From: Bacteroidetes bacterium UBA6491
GTDB taxonomy: Bacteria; Bacteroidota; Bacteroidia; NS11-12g; UBA9320
Length of the DNA stretch: 8,371 nucleotides
Direction of reading: 5' to 3'
NCBI GenBank assembly: GCA_002436505.1
Contig: DJML01000081.1
Span: 23,794-32,164, forward strand
In this document: positions 1 to 6,710 of the stretch, in pieces
How the letters are laid out: each line of letters begins with the position of its first letter
Position numbering within the stretch: position 1 is the first letter of the stretch
Made by a program: the position numbers and the translations under genes
The notes under the pieces: generated by a model
What the model was told of the DNA's origin: nothing
Database searches by the model: none
Seen by the model: only the letters and a program-made list of their open reading frames with translations

Positions 1-983
1 GTGGCTTTGTCTCGTTTGATGTGCTGTTCTCTTGTCTGAAGAGCCATCCTGTACGCGACATTTCCCTGAGAATCCTTAGAAACGCCAATAATCCTTCCCG
101 GGATCTGACGTTTGAAGCTCTCTTTTGTAGAGAAATAACCGGCATGCGGACCGCCAAACCCAAGCGGTACTCCAAATCTCTGGGTGGTTCCGACAACTGC
201 ATCGGCTCCCCATTCGCCTGGAGGTGTAAGTAAAGTTAACGACAGCAGGTCTGCTGCTACAGCAACAAATACACCTTTTTTGGACGCATCGGCACAAAAC
301 TCACTGTAATCTCTGATGCTACCATTGTTGTCAGGGTACTGAACAATTGCTCCAAAGAAACTTTCGTCCAATACGACCTCTTCAGCTTTGCCAAAAACGA
401 GCTCAACGTCCAGTGGAGCTGACCTTGTCTTTAACACGTCAATGGTTTGCGGGAACATATCGATATCCACGAAAAATTTCATCCCCTGGTCCTTATGAGC
501 AGCATGAAGGAACATGGTCATCGCTTCAGCAGCAGCAGTCCCCTCATCAAGTAATGACGCATTCGCGATCTCCATCCCTGTAAGGTCAATGACCATGGTC
601 TGGAAATTCAGCAGTGCTTCAAGCCTGCCCTGCGCTATTTCGGCCTGGTAAGGCGTGTATGCCGTATACCATCCTGGATTTTCAGTGATATTCCTTAATA
701 TTACATTCGGTGTGAAGGTATTGTAATACCCCATTCCGATATATGATCTGAAGATCTTATTGTTTGCAGCTTTCTTCTTAAGATCAGTAAGAAACTGTTG
801 CTCACTTATTGCTTTAGTGATGTTCAATTCCTTTGTTAGGCGTATGTCCCTGGGGATCGTTTTTTCTATTAATTCGTCAACAGATGAAACACCAATAACT
901 TTGAGCATTTCCATTTGCTCTTTCTGTGTAGGCGCGTTGTGTCTGTTTCGGAAGATTTCCGTTGGTCCGATATTCAATTCCAT
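1..983 (-). CDS. gcvP: Glycine dehydrogenase (decarboxylating), P-protein, N-terminal part; cut by left window edge
   Basis: This is the PLP-dependent P-protein of the glycine cleavage system. It decarboxylates glycine and passes the aminomethyl group to lipoylated H-protein (GcvH) in the cytoplasm. The minus strand reads without a stop for 327 codons from ATG at 983 to the window edge. Family hallmarks are visible in order: an N-terminal MLKVIGVSSVDELI-like segment (about residues 26-39), SYIGMGYYNT (80-89), NPGWYTAYTPYQAEIAQGR (102-120), NASLLDEGTAAAEAM (140-154), GADAVVGTTQRFGVPLGFGG (258-277) and the PGRIIGVS / MALQTREQHI stretch near the edge. The full protein is usually about 950-970 residues, so roughly two thirds, including the PLP-binding lysine, lies outside. 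The start is chosen because a TAnnTTTG box sits just upstream and the N-terminus has family length. It is divergent from ccmC; no functional link is implied. Identification is very secure. Confidence 0.97.
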   Translation of the reverse strand, partial: MELNIGPTEIFRNRHNAPTQKEQMEMLKVIGVSSVDELIEKTIPRDIRLTKELNITKAISEQQFLTDLKKKAANNKIFRSYIGMGYYNTFTPNVILRNITENPGWYTAYTPYQAEIAQGRLEALLNFQTMVIDLTGMEIANASLLDEGTAAAEAMTMFLHAAHKDQGMKFFVDIDMFPQTIDVLKTRSAPLDVELVFGKAEEVVLDESFFGAIVQYPDNNGSIRDYSEFCADASKKGVFVAVAADLLSLTLLTPPGEWGADAVVGTTQRFGVPLGFGGPHAGYFSTKESFKRQIPGRIIGVSKDSQGNVAYRMALQTREQHIKRDKA

Positions 984-1004
984 TGTCTGAAAAAATTAAG
1001 TGTG

Positions 1005-1012
1005 CAAAGATA
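1005..1012 (-). promoter_or_regulatory. Putative Bacteroidota -7 promoter box for gcvP
   Basis: On the minus strand the bases read TATCTTTG, an exact match to the Bacteroidota sigma-A -7 consensus TAnnTTTG. The box ends 21 bases before the gcvP ATG, so transcription would start near position 998 with a leader of about 15 bases. No convincing TTG -33 element is visible at the usual spacing, so the call rests on the -7 box and its position. No glycine riboswitch-like structure fits in such a short leader. Confidence 0.5.
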
Positions 1013-1106
1013 TATCAATATGGTAATTCTTCTAACTGATAAGCATATGAGATTTTTACATAATTTTATGATGGTTGACAATGAATGGGTATGGATAATT
1101 AATAAC

Positions 1107-1114
1107 TAAATTTG
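1107..1114 (+). promoter_or_regulatory. Putative Bacteroidota -7 promoter box for the ccm cluster
   Basis: The plus strand reads TAAATTTG, an exact match to TAnnTTTG, 17 bases before the GTG start of ccmC. A start site near 1121 would give a leader of only about 11 bases. The nearest TTG (TTGACA at 1075-1080) is about 29 bases upstream, longer than the usual spacing of about 20, so the -33 element is weak or absent. It is the only promoter-like site seen ahead of the ccmC-D-E-F run. Confidence 0.45.
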
Positions 1115-1131
1115 CAAAAATTATAGTTTCA

Positions 1132-2166
1132 GTGAAACATTGGTGGAAGATATTAGGGGTATTGCTGGTATTGTATTCGTTGCTGACAGGCCTGACGGTT
1201 CCTGTTGGTCCGGGAGTTGCGACAATTATTCCTGAACAAATTGATCTGTCCGAGGCTGCTTATATTGATATAAAGGGGTATAACGCTGATCTACGTTCAG
1301 GGGCAAATGTCTGGTTAAAGACAGGCAATTACTACATCGAGGCAAACAAGGTTGAGAATAAGGACCCTAATACATTAAGGGCTCATTTTGATATTTCAGG
1401 AAAAGCGTTGCCGGATTCGCTGATAGGTGGACAATTCACCCTTTTTGTTTCTACTGAAACTGACGGATTGTTCGGGCTTCCCGGAGCAGTGAGAGTGGAT
1501 CAGTCTGGTGCTGACGCATTTGACCGTCCGGAATATATTTCTGACCTAAAGCCGGAAGTGGTTAAATCGGATGGATTTAAATTTCCGTTCAGAACAGTTC
1601 TGTATGAGACGATCAGAAACCTGAATTTTCATGTCCCAATGTGGTTTGCAATGATCACTATGTTATTCGTTTCATTTGTTTTCAGCAACTTGTTCCTTGT
1701 AAAAGGGAATAAAAGGCATGACCGTTTAGCGATGTCTTTTGTTATGGTAGCCTTGATGTTCGGATTGATGGGGCTCGCAACAGGCTCTTTTTGGGCACGA
1801 TTTACGTGGTTGACATTCTGGACGAAGGACCCAAAGCTAAACGGGGCGGCTATAGGTGTATTAATGTATGTGGCATACTTTATTTTGAGAAGTGCGATCG
1901 ACGATGAAGACAAACGTGGCAGAATAGCGGCTGTTTTTAATACCTTCGCTTTTCCGTTGTTTATTGTTCTTATAATAGTAATACCTAAAATGGAAGGATT
2001 TTCGTTGCACCCCGGAAGCGGTGATACCGTAGGGTTTTCTCAATATGACCTCGACAATAGTCTGAGGAGGGTGTTTTATCCCGCTGTACTGGGATGGATA
2101 TTGATCGGTACATGGCTGGGAACATTAAGCGCAAGAATTAATCACTTAATTAAGAAAGCAGAATGA
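1132..2166 (+). CDS. ccmC: CcmC haem-handling protein (cytochrome c biogenesis) with a large extra periplasmic domain
   Basis: CcmC is an inner-membrane haem-handling protein of System I cytochrome c maturation. It presents haem at the outer face and loads it onto CcmE. The tryptophan-rich (WWD) segment is at 218-236 (W221, W226, W230, D233). The two expected haem-ligand histidines are present: H167 in NFHVPMWF and H293 in SLHPGSG, matching E. coli H60 and H184. Six hydrophobic helices are visible, at about 4-22, 169-189, 200-217, 237-253, 266-284 and 314-333. At 344 residues it is about 100 longer than E. coli CcmC. The excess is a polar stretch at about 27-150, between helix 1 and H167, predicted outside the membrane and rich in alternating beta-like segments. 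GTG is chosen because an in-frame stop lies at 1096-1098, no ATG follows it, and the next ATG (residue 170) would remove H167. It overlaps ccmD by ATGA. It could be labelled CcsA-like by automatic pipelines, but H167 and H293 plus neighbouring ccmE/ccmF favour CcmC. Confidence 0.92.
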   Translation: MKHWWKILGVLLVLYSLLTGLTVPVGPGVATIIPEQIDLSEAAYIDIKGYNADLRSGANVWLKTGNYYIEANKVENKDPNTLRAHFDISGKALPDSLIGGQFTLFVSTETDGLFGLPGAVRVDQSGADAFDRPEYISDLKPEVVKSDGFKFPFRTVLYETIRNLNFHVPMWFAMITMLFVSFVFSNLFLVKGNKRHDRLAMSFVMVALMFGLMGLATGSFWARFTWLTFWTKDPKLNGAAIGVLMYVAYFILRSAIDDEDKRGRIAAVFNTFAFPLFIVLIIVIPKMEGFSLHPGSGDTVGFSQYDLDNSLRRVFYPAVLGWILIGTWLGTLSARINHLIKKAE

Positions 2167-2396
2167 GTAAAAGATTGTTAGTGTTGGTAACTGTTCTGTT
2201 AATGAGCATAATAAATGTTTTTGGCAGTACCAATGACCATAGTTGGTTGGATGATACTTTCTTTCAAGACGGAAAGTACAGGGTAGTGATCGCGATATTG
2301 TCGATCATTTTTCTTGGCCTGATGATCTTTGTCGGAATGTTGGAAAGAAGAGTACACAGGCTGGAACAGAACATAGGGAACGGATCAGATGATTAG
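2163..2396 (+). CDS. ccmD: CcmD-like small membrane protein
   Basis: This is a 77-residue protein between ccmC and ccmE, the usual place of CcmD. CcmD is a small membrane subunit that helps release haem-loaded CcmE from CcmC and the CcmAB transporter. An N-terminal hydrophobic stretch (about 4-21) could be a signal peptide, followed by a short polar part (about 22-40). A transmembrane helix (about 41-60) ends in a charged ERRVHRLEQ segment. This gives an outside N-terminus and a cytoplasmic basic/coiled tail, as in known CcmD proteins. The FQDGKYRVVIA approach to the helix resembles Bacteroidota CcmD-family proteins. The ATG overlaps the ccmC stop by four bases, suggesting translational coupling. 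Sequence conservation in this family is poor, so the call leans on position, size and topology. Confidence 0.75.
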   Translation: MSKRLLVLVTVLLMSIINVFGSTNDHSWLDDTFFQDGKYRVVIAILSIIFLGLMIFVGMLERRVHRLEQNIGNGSDD

Positions 2397-2414
2397 ATAA
2401 GATCATATATTGAC

Positions 2415-2801
2415 ATGAAGGCAAAACAGATAATACTTTTGATTGCACTTGCGGTAGGCATTGCTGCCCTTGTAAGTCTTTATTCGGAGGCAGGCACCAA
2501 AGGGAACTTCGCTCATTCGGCAAAGAATCCTGACAGGGAAGTAAGGGTGAAAACGACACTGATCAAGGAAAAAGGGATAGATTATAATCCGGAAATAGAT
2601 CCGGAGAAGTTTGTCTTTTTTGCTATCGATGAAAAAGGAGAAGAGCGCAAAGTGATATGTTTTACTGAAAAACCATATGATTTTGAACGTTCTGAAGAAG
2701 TTGTTATCGTAGGAAAAGTTAAAGGGGATGATGAATTCGTGGCTTCAAAAGTGCAGATCAAATGCCCCAGCAAGTATGAAGACGAAATAAGCGATATATA
2801 A
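2415..2801 (+). CDS. ccmE: CcmE haem chaperone, cysteine (CxxxY) type
   Basis: CcmE is a membrane-anchored periplasmic chaperone that binds haem covalently and carries it from CcmC/CcmD to CcmF. The 128-residue protein has an N-terminal membrane anchor (about 5-23) and an OB-fold-like beta domain (about 42-115; note EVVIVGKVKGDDEFVASKV at 95-113). The C-terminal tail contains C117-P-S-K-Y121. In E. coli the haem-binding motif is HxxxY. Here the histidine is replaced by cysteine, giving CxxxY as in the CcmE proteins described from archaea and Desulfovibrio. The conserved tyrosine is kept. The start is ATG, 18 bases after ccmD, with no Shine-Dalgarno. The stop is two bases before the ccmF start. 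Family assignment is supported by both sequence and context. Confidence 0.91.
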   Translation: MKAKQIILLIALAVGIAALVSLYSEAGTKGNFAHSAKNPDREVRVKTTLIKEKGIDYNPEIDPEKFVFFAIDEKGEERKVICFTEKPYDFERSEEVVIVGKVKGDDEFVASKVQIKCPSKYEDEISDI

Positions 2802-2803
2802 GC

Positions 2804-5416
2804 GTGGAAAAGATCGTTTTCAACAATGAGCATTTGCTGCCGGGTAATCTCGGGCACCTATTTGTAGTATTATCTTTATGTGCAGCCCTTTTTGGGGCAT
2901 TCGCCTATTTCCTGTCGACGCAATCAAACGAAGGCAAGAACTTCTGGCGCAATAAAGCAAGGATCGCATTTGGAATACACCTGGTCTCTGTTATAGGGAT
3001 TGTAGCTTCACTTTTTTACATCATCTATAATCATTATTTCGAGTATGATTATGCGTGGCAGCATTCTTCAATTTCACTCCCGGTCCATTATATGATCTCC
3101 AGTTTCTGGGAAGGACAGGAAGGTAGTTTCCTGCTGTGGATGTTCTGGCATGCGGTAATCGGAGCTGTGCTTGTGTTTAAGTTGAAGTCCTGGGAGTCTC
3201 CTGTGATGACCATTGTTCTTATGGCACAGGTGGTGTTGGGAACAATGCTTTTAGGCGTTGAGATCGCAGGAACAAGTATTGGGATCAGCCCATTTGAATT
3301 ACTAAGGGAAGCTCGTCCGGAGTTGTTGACACTTCCTGTTATGCAGATACAGAACATTCCTGTTGCAGATTATATGAAGGTGATTACGGATGGGACCGGA
3401 CTGAATCCGTTATTACAAAACTACTGGATGGTCATTCATCCGCCGACCTTGTTCTTTGGTTTTGCGGCTTCTATTGTCCCTTTTGCATTTGCAGTCAGTG
3501 GGTTGTGGTTAAAAAAATTCAGGGAATGGATCGCTCCTGCTTTGCCCTGGACACTTGTTGCCGTGATGATCCTTGGCACTGGTATATTAATGGGAGGTAT
3601 CTGGGCATATGAGTCACTGAGCTTTGGCGGTTACTGGGCCTGGGACCCGGTTGAGAACGCATCGCTCGTGCCATGGCTTTTGATCATTGCCGGGATGCAT
3701 GTAATGATATTGAATAAGAACAGTGGCGCATCGCTGATGCTTGCGTATCTGCTGATATTTGTCTCATTTATTCTGGTGCTCTATTCAACATTCCTTAACA
3801 GGAGCGGAATACTTGGAGACACATCGGTTCATTCCTTTACGGACCTTGATCTATCAGGCCATCTGTTAATATTTATGCTATTATTCACCCTTGTGCCTGC
3901 CATTGTATCTTTTCAAAGATCCAGGTGGCGGTGGGGCTTTACATTAGCCACACTTATTGTACTGGCAATAAATCTCATCTCTGGTCAGTTCCTCACCGAG
4001 ATAAATGCATTGTTCCTTTTAGCGGCAATGATCCTCCTGATCAGAAATCTTACTAAATCACTTCCATCCGGCGACAAAGAAGAAAGCGTCTATACCCGTG
4101 AGTTCTGGATGTATGTCGGCGCGATCATACTTCTGTTGTCAGGTATCCAGATATTGTTCGGAACATCAATACCTGTTTTCAATAAAATTGGCCAGTCTAT
4201 CCTTGGAGGACTGGCAGGAGAAGGGAATACTTTTTTCCATCGTCTTGCAAGTGGTACGCTTGCGCCTCCAGAAGACCCCATCACGTATTATAACCGTTTC
4301 CAGATATGGTTCGCCGTGTTTGTAGCATTGCTGACCGGTTTTACGCAGTTCTTCAGATATAATAAAAGTGATCTTGTAAGGGTGATCGGTCAGGTGAGGA
4401 GATCATTCCTCCTTACAGTCATCTTTACTGTTGCGGGAACATTCCTGTTTAAACTTAACCCAAGGTATGAATGGCAATTGGTCGTTCTGATGTTTGCAGG
4501 ATTCTATAGCATTTTCGGCAATTTTATCTACGTTCTTGAAGGGTTAAAAGGGAAGATCAGACTTGCCGGCGGTTCTATCGCACACATTGGATTTGCTTTA
4601 ATGCTTATCGGGATACTGGTAAGCAGCGGCAAGAAAGATGTGATCTCTGTGAACACGCGTTATGCATATGCTGAATTCGATGAAAAGGCACAAAGAGAGA
4701 ATATTCTTTTATATAAAGATGTTCCTGACACTATGGGTCGTTACCTGGTGACGTACAAGGGGCATGAGTTCGAATCGCCGATTCATTATTACCAGGTTGA
4801 CTATACTGACCTTACGAATGGAAGTAAGTTTACGTTATATCCAAACGCACAGATAAACAATGAGCAGGGGCTGATGCCAAACCCTGATACAAGGCATTAT
4901 ATCACCAGAGATATTTTTACGCATGTTTCTTCAGTTCCAAACACGGATGAAGACGGAGAATGGGAAGAGCAGGATGAAAAGGTACTGTCTCCGGGAGATA
5001 CCTTTGCACTGAACAGATACATGGTCGTCTTTCAGCGGATCGATACCATGCCGGGTGAAAATATCAGCGCTGATCTTGCAGGGCATTTATTGCATATTGG
5101 CAGATTTACCATTACTTCACCGGATTCAACCTGGGAGGCACGGCCTGTCTTTGGAATGAAGAATATCATCCACACCTATCAGATCACCTCCGAAGTGACC
5201 CAGGCAGGACTCAGGTTTGACTTTAAACCAGGCAGCGAGCAAGGAAAATTCATTGTGCAGACTTCTGTAAAGCCTAAAGAATTTATAATAATGAAGGCAA
5301 TTGTTTTTCCTTATATAAATTTGTTATGGGCGGGGACCATAATTATGATCCTGGGTTTTGTGCTTGCGATAAGGCAGAGAAATAAGATCGCCAGGGCTGT
5401 AAAGGAAAAGGTGTAA
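2804..5416 (+). CDS. ccmF: CcmF cytochrome c haem lyase subunit
   Basis: CcmF is the large inner-membrane component of the System I haem lyase, which takes haem from CcmE and attaches it to the CxxCH motif of apocytochromes. Conserved features, by residue: FWEGQEGSFLLW (101-112), NPLLQNYWMVIHPPTLFFGF (201-220) with H212, the WWD segment GGYWAWDPVENASLVPWL (275-292), H299, H343 in LGDTSVHSF, and H594 in SIAHIGFALM. These four histidines align with E. coli H173, H261, H303 and H491. Many transmembrane helices precede a long extracytoplasmic region (about 610-832), closed by a last helix (about 833-855). At 870 residues it exceeds E. coli CcmF (647) but is in the range usual for Bacteroidota. 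GTG is chosen because it sits two bases after the ccmE stop and the first in-frame ATG (residue 97) would delete the first membrane helices. Confidence 0.97.
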   Translation: MEKIVFNNEHLLPGNLGHLFVVLSLCAALFGAFAYFLSTQSNEGKNFWRNKARIAFGIHLVSVIGIVASLFYIIYNHYFEYDYAWQHSSISLPVHYMISSFWEGQEGSFLLWMFWHAVIGAVLVFKLKSWESPVMTIVLMAQVVLGTMLLGVEIAGTSIGISPFELLREARPELLTLPVMQIQNIPVADYMKVITDGTGLNPLLQNYWMVIHPPTLFFGFAASIVPFAFAVSGLWLKKFREWIAPALPWTLVAVMILGTGILMGGIWAYESLSFGGYWAWDPVENASLVPWLLIIAGMHVMILNKNSGASLMLAYLLIFVSFILVLYSTFLNRSGILGDTSVHSFTDLDLSGHLLIFMLLFTLVPAIVSFQRSRWRWGFTLATLIVLAINLISGQFLTEINALFLLAAMILLIRNLTKSLPSGDKEESVYTREFWMYVGAIILLLSGIQILFGTSIPVFNKIGQSILGGLAGEGNTFFHRLASGTLAPPEDPITYYNRFQIWFAVFVALLTGFTQFFRYNKSDLVRVIGQVRRSFLLTVIFTVAGTFLFKLNPRYEWQLVVLMFAGFYSIFGNFIYVLEGLKGKIRLAGGSIAHIGFALMLIGILVSSGKKDVISVNTRYAYAEFDEKAQRENILLYKDVPDTMGRYLVTYKGHEFESPIHYYQVDYTDLTNGSKFTLYPNAQINNEQGLMPNPDTRHYITRDIFTHVSSVPNTDEDGEWEEQDEKVLSPGDTFALNRYMVVFQRIDTMPGENISADLAGHLLHIGRFTITSPDSTWEARPVFGMKNIIHTYQITSEVTQAGLRFDFKPGSEQGKFIVQTSVKPKEFIIMKAIVFPYINLLWAGTIIMILGFVLAIRQRNKIARAVKEKV

Positions 5417-5448
5417 GGGGAGTAAATATTAATTAACCTCGCCGAAGA

Positions 5449-6222
5449 ATGCAAAAGAAAATAAGTTTCATCGGTTCGGGAAATGTTGCTACGCAACTTG
5501 CAAAGGCGTTTGACAGGTCAGGGTACACGATACATCAGATAATAAGCCGTCATAAGGAAAATGCTTTTAAGCTGGCGAAACTTTTTGGCGCTTATCACAG
5601 TGATGACATCCGGGACCTGTATCCTGATATTGAACTTCTTGTTATTGCAGTATCGGATGATGAGATTGAAAATGTTGCTTCTGAAATAAATCTTAACAGT
5701 TCCATCGTTGTGCATACCTCAGGGGCAGTACCAATGAACGTATTGGCTGACACTTCCCTTAATTACGGTGTGCTTTATCCGCTTCAAAGTTTCTCAGGAA
5801 CGAAAGAAACAGACCTTCGAAATGTACCGATACTGATCGAAGGTTCTGATGAGCTTGTACTAAGAAGTCTTGACAAGATCGCCTATGACATTAGCAATGT
5901 TGTGGTGAAAATGAATTCATCTGACAGAAGTAAAATACATCTTGCAGCAGTGATCGTAAATAATTTCACTAATCACATGTTCAGCAAGGCTGAGCAATAT
6001 TTGAATAACAACGATCTTTCGTTTAAGATCTTACTTCCTTTGATCAGGGAAACAGTGGAGAAACTGGATAAACTATCGCCATATGAAGCACAGACGGGGC
6101 CTGCAAGAAGAGGAGACCATGAAACCATTAACAGGCATCTGTCAATGTTAAAAGACAATGAAGATATTGCAAGATTTTACGCTTTAATGTCCAAAATGAT
6201 CGAGGATAGTTATAAAGAATAA
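5449..6222 (+). CDS. Rossmann-like and DUF2520 domain protein (putative NAD(P)-dependent oxidoreductase)
   Basis: This 257-residue cytoplasmic protein begins with a dinucleotide-binding fold: KISFIGSGNVATQLAKAF (4-21) with a GxGxxA fingerprint, then VIAVSDDEI (65-73) and HTSGAVPM (89-96). YPLQSF (110-115) follows. The C-terminal helical DUF2520 part contains KIHLAAVIVNNFTNHM (162-177) and QTGPARRGD (215-223). The layout resembles the 6-phosphogluconate dehydrogenase / pyrroline-5-carboxylate reductase superfamily. The substrate is not known for this family, and nothing in the sequence decides it. It lies 32 bases after ccmF on the same strand, so it may be read from the same transcript, but no role in cytochrome maturation is implied. 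The ATG matches the family N-terminus closely (beta strand starts at residue 4). Confidence 0.85.
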   Translation: MQKKISFIGSGNVATQLAKAFDRSGYTIHQIISRHKENAFKLAKLFGAYHSDDIRDLYPDIELLVIAVSDDEIENVASEINLNSSIVVHTSGAVPMNVLADTSLNYGVLYPLQSFSGTKETDLRNVPILIEGSDELVLRSLDKIAYDISNVVVKMNSSDRSKIHLAAVIVNNFTNHMFSKAEQYLNNNDLSFKILLPLIRETVEKLDKLSPYEAQTGPARRGDHETINRHLSMLKDNEDIARFYALMSKMIEDSYKE

Positions 6223-6272
6223 TAACCTTTGTGCATTACTTACCACCTATAATGCGTCTATAAAATTGAAAG

Positions 6273-6698
6273 ATGAAAAATTTAATTAAAACTGTACTGG
6301 TGTTTGGATTTATTCTGTTCCTGTCAAATGAAGGATTTGGCCAGAACAAAGAGGTAAACCCAAACGTTACCTGGAAGATCGTTTTCAGTGATGAGAAGCC
6401 GGTGATCGAGGGTTACTCCTATATTTATAAATTTTCAGGCCAGCATTCATTTGATTATACGCTGAACGTCTTTCATGGCAAAACAGAAGGGGCCAATATA
6501 TTTATTGAAGTATACGATATGCAGGGAAGCGTTATATCCCAATACGATTATGTATCTCAGTTTGAAACAACAGAGTTGTCATTCAATGTTGAAAACAATG
6601 CGACCTACCAGGTTAAAATAAGGATAGGTGACACCACACCCGAAAGTCCGGAAGAATACAAATCAACAATTTCTCTGCTAAAGCGCGAGAAGACTTAA
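6273..6698 (+). CDS. Small secreted protein of unknown function
   Basis: I do not recognise this 141-residue protein. Residues 1-24 look like a signal peptide: K3/K6, a hydrophobic core TVLVFGFILFL, and a likely cut after GFGQ, a common ending in Bacteroidota. The mature part of about 117 residues has no cysteine and no further membrane helix. It alternates hydrophobic and polar residues (for example YSYIYKFSG, DYTLNVFHG, NIFIEVYDMQG and TYQVKIRIGD), which suggests an all-beta sandwich. The pattern of a beta strand followed by 'D.QG..I' and a late 'Y.VKI' strand is reminiscent of pre-peptidase C-terminal/Ig-like periplasmic domains, but this is only an impression. No C-terminal type IX sorting signal is apparent. 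It follows the DUF2520 gene by 50 bases and converges on the ComA-like gene. A real gene is likely given the intact signal peptide. Confidence 0.75.
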   Translation: MKNLIKTVLVFGFILFLSNEGFGQNKEVNPNVTWKIVFSDEKPVIEGYSYIYKFSGQHSFDYTLNVFHGKTEGANIFIEVYDMQGSVISQYDYVSQFETTELSFNVENNATYQVKIRIGDTTPESPEEYKSTISLLKREKT

Positions 6699-6710
6699 AC
6701 AACAGTATCT

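Larger units (their letters stand above)
984..1131. other. Divergent intergenic region between gcvP and ccmC
   Basis: This is the only intergenic stretch over 60 bases in the window. It is AT-rich and carries one TAnnTTTG box on each strand, about 95 bases apart and facing outward. I see no inverted repeat long enough to be a strong operator, no riboswitch-like fold, and no small gene with convincing coding character. A short plus-strand frame through here overlaps gcvP antisense and is not believed. Confidence 0.6.

Noticed and set aside
21..990. Plus-strand open frames of about 70-78 codons across the left end
   Set aside because: They are antisense to an uninterrupted, well conserved gcvP frame and show no protein-like composition.
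915..1109. 64-codon plus-strand frame spanning the gcvP start and the intergenic region
   Set aside because: Half is antisense to gcvP and it runs through both promoter boxes; no family resemblance and no support for a start.
1132..2166. Calling the ccmC gene a System II CcsA
   Set aside because: The conserved histidines H167 and H293 flanking the tryptophan-rich motif, and adjacent ccmD, ccmE and ccmF, fit System I CcmC.
4090..4325. Short frames on both strands inside ccmF
   Set aside because: They are shadows of the continuous, motif-rich ccmF reading frame.
6223..6272. Possible promoter (TATAAT-like and near TAnnTTTG sequences) before the secreted-protein gene
   Set aside because: TATAAT is not the Bacteroidota consensus, the spacing to a TTG is too short, and the TAnnTTTG-like matches each have a mismatch.
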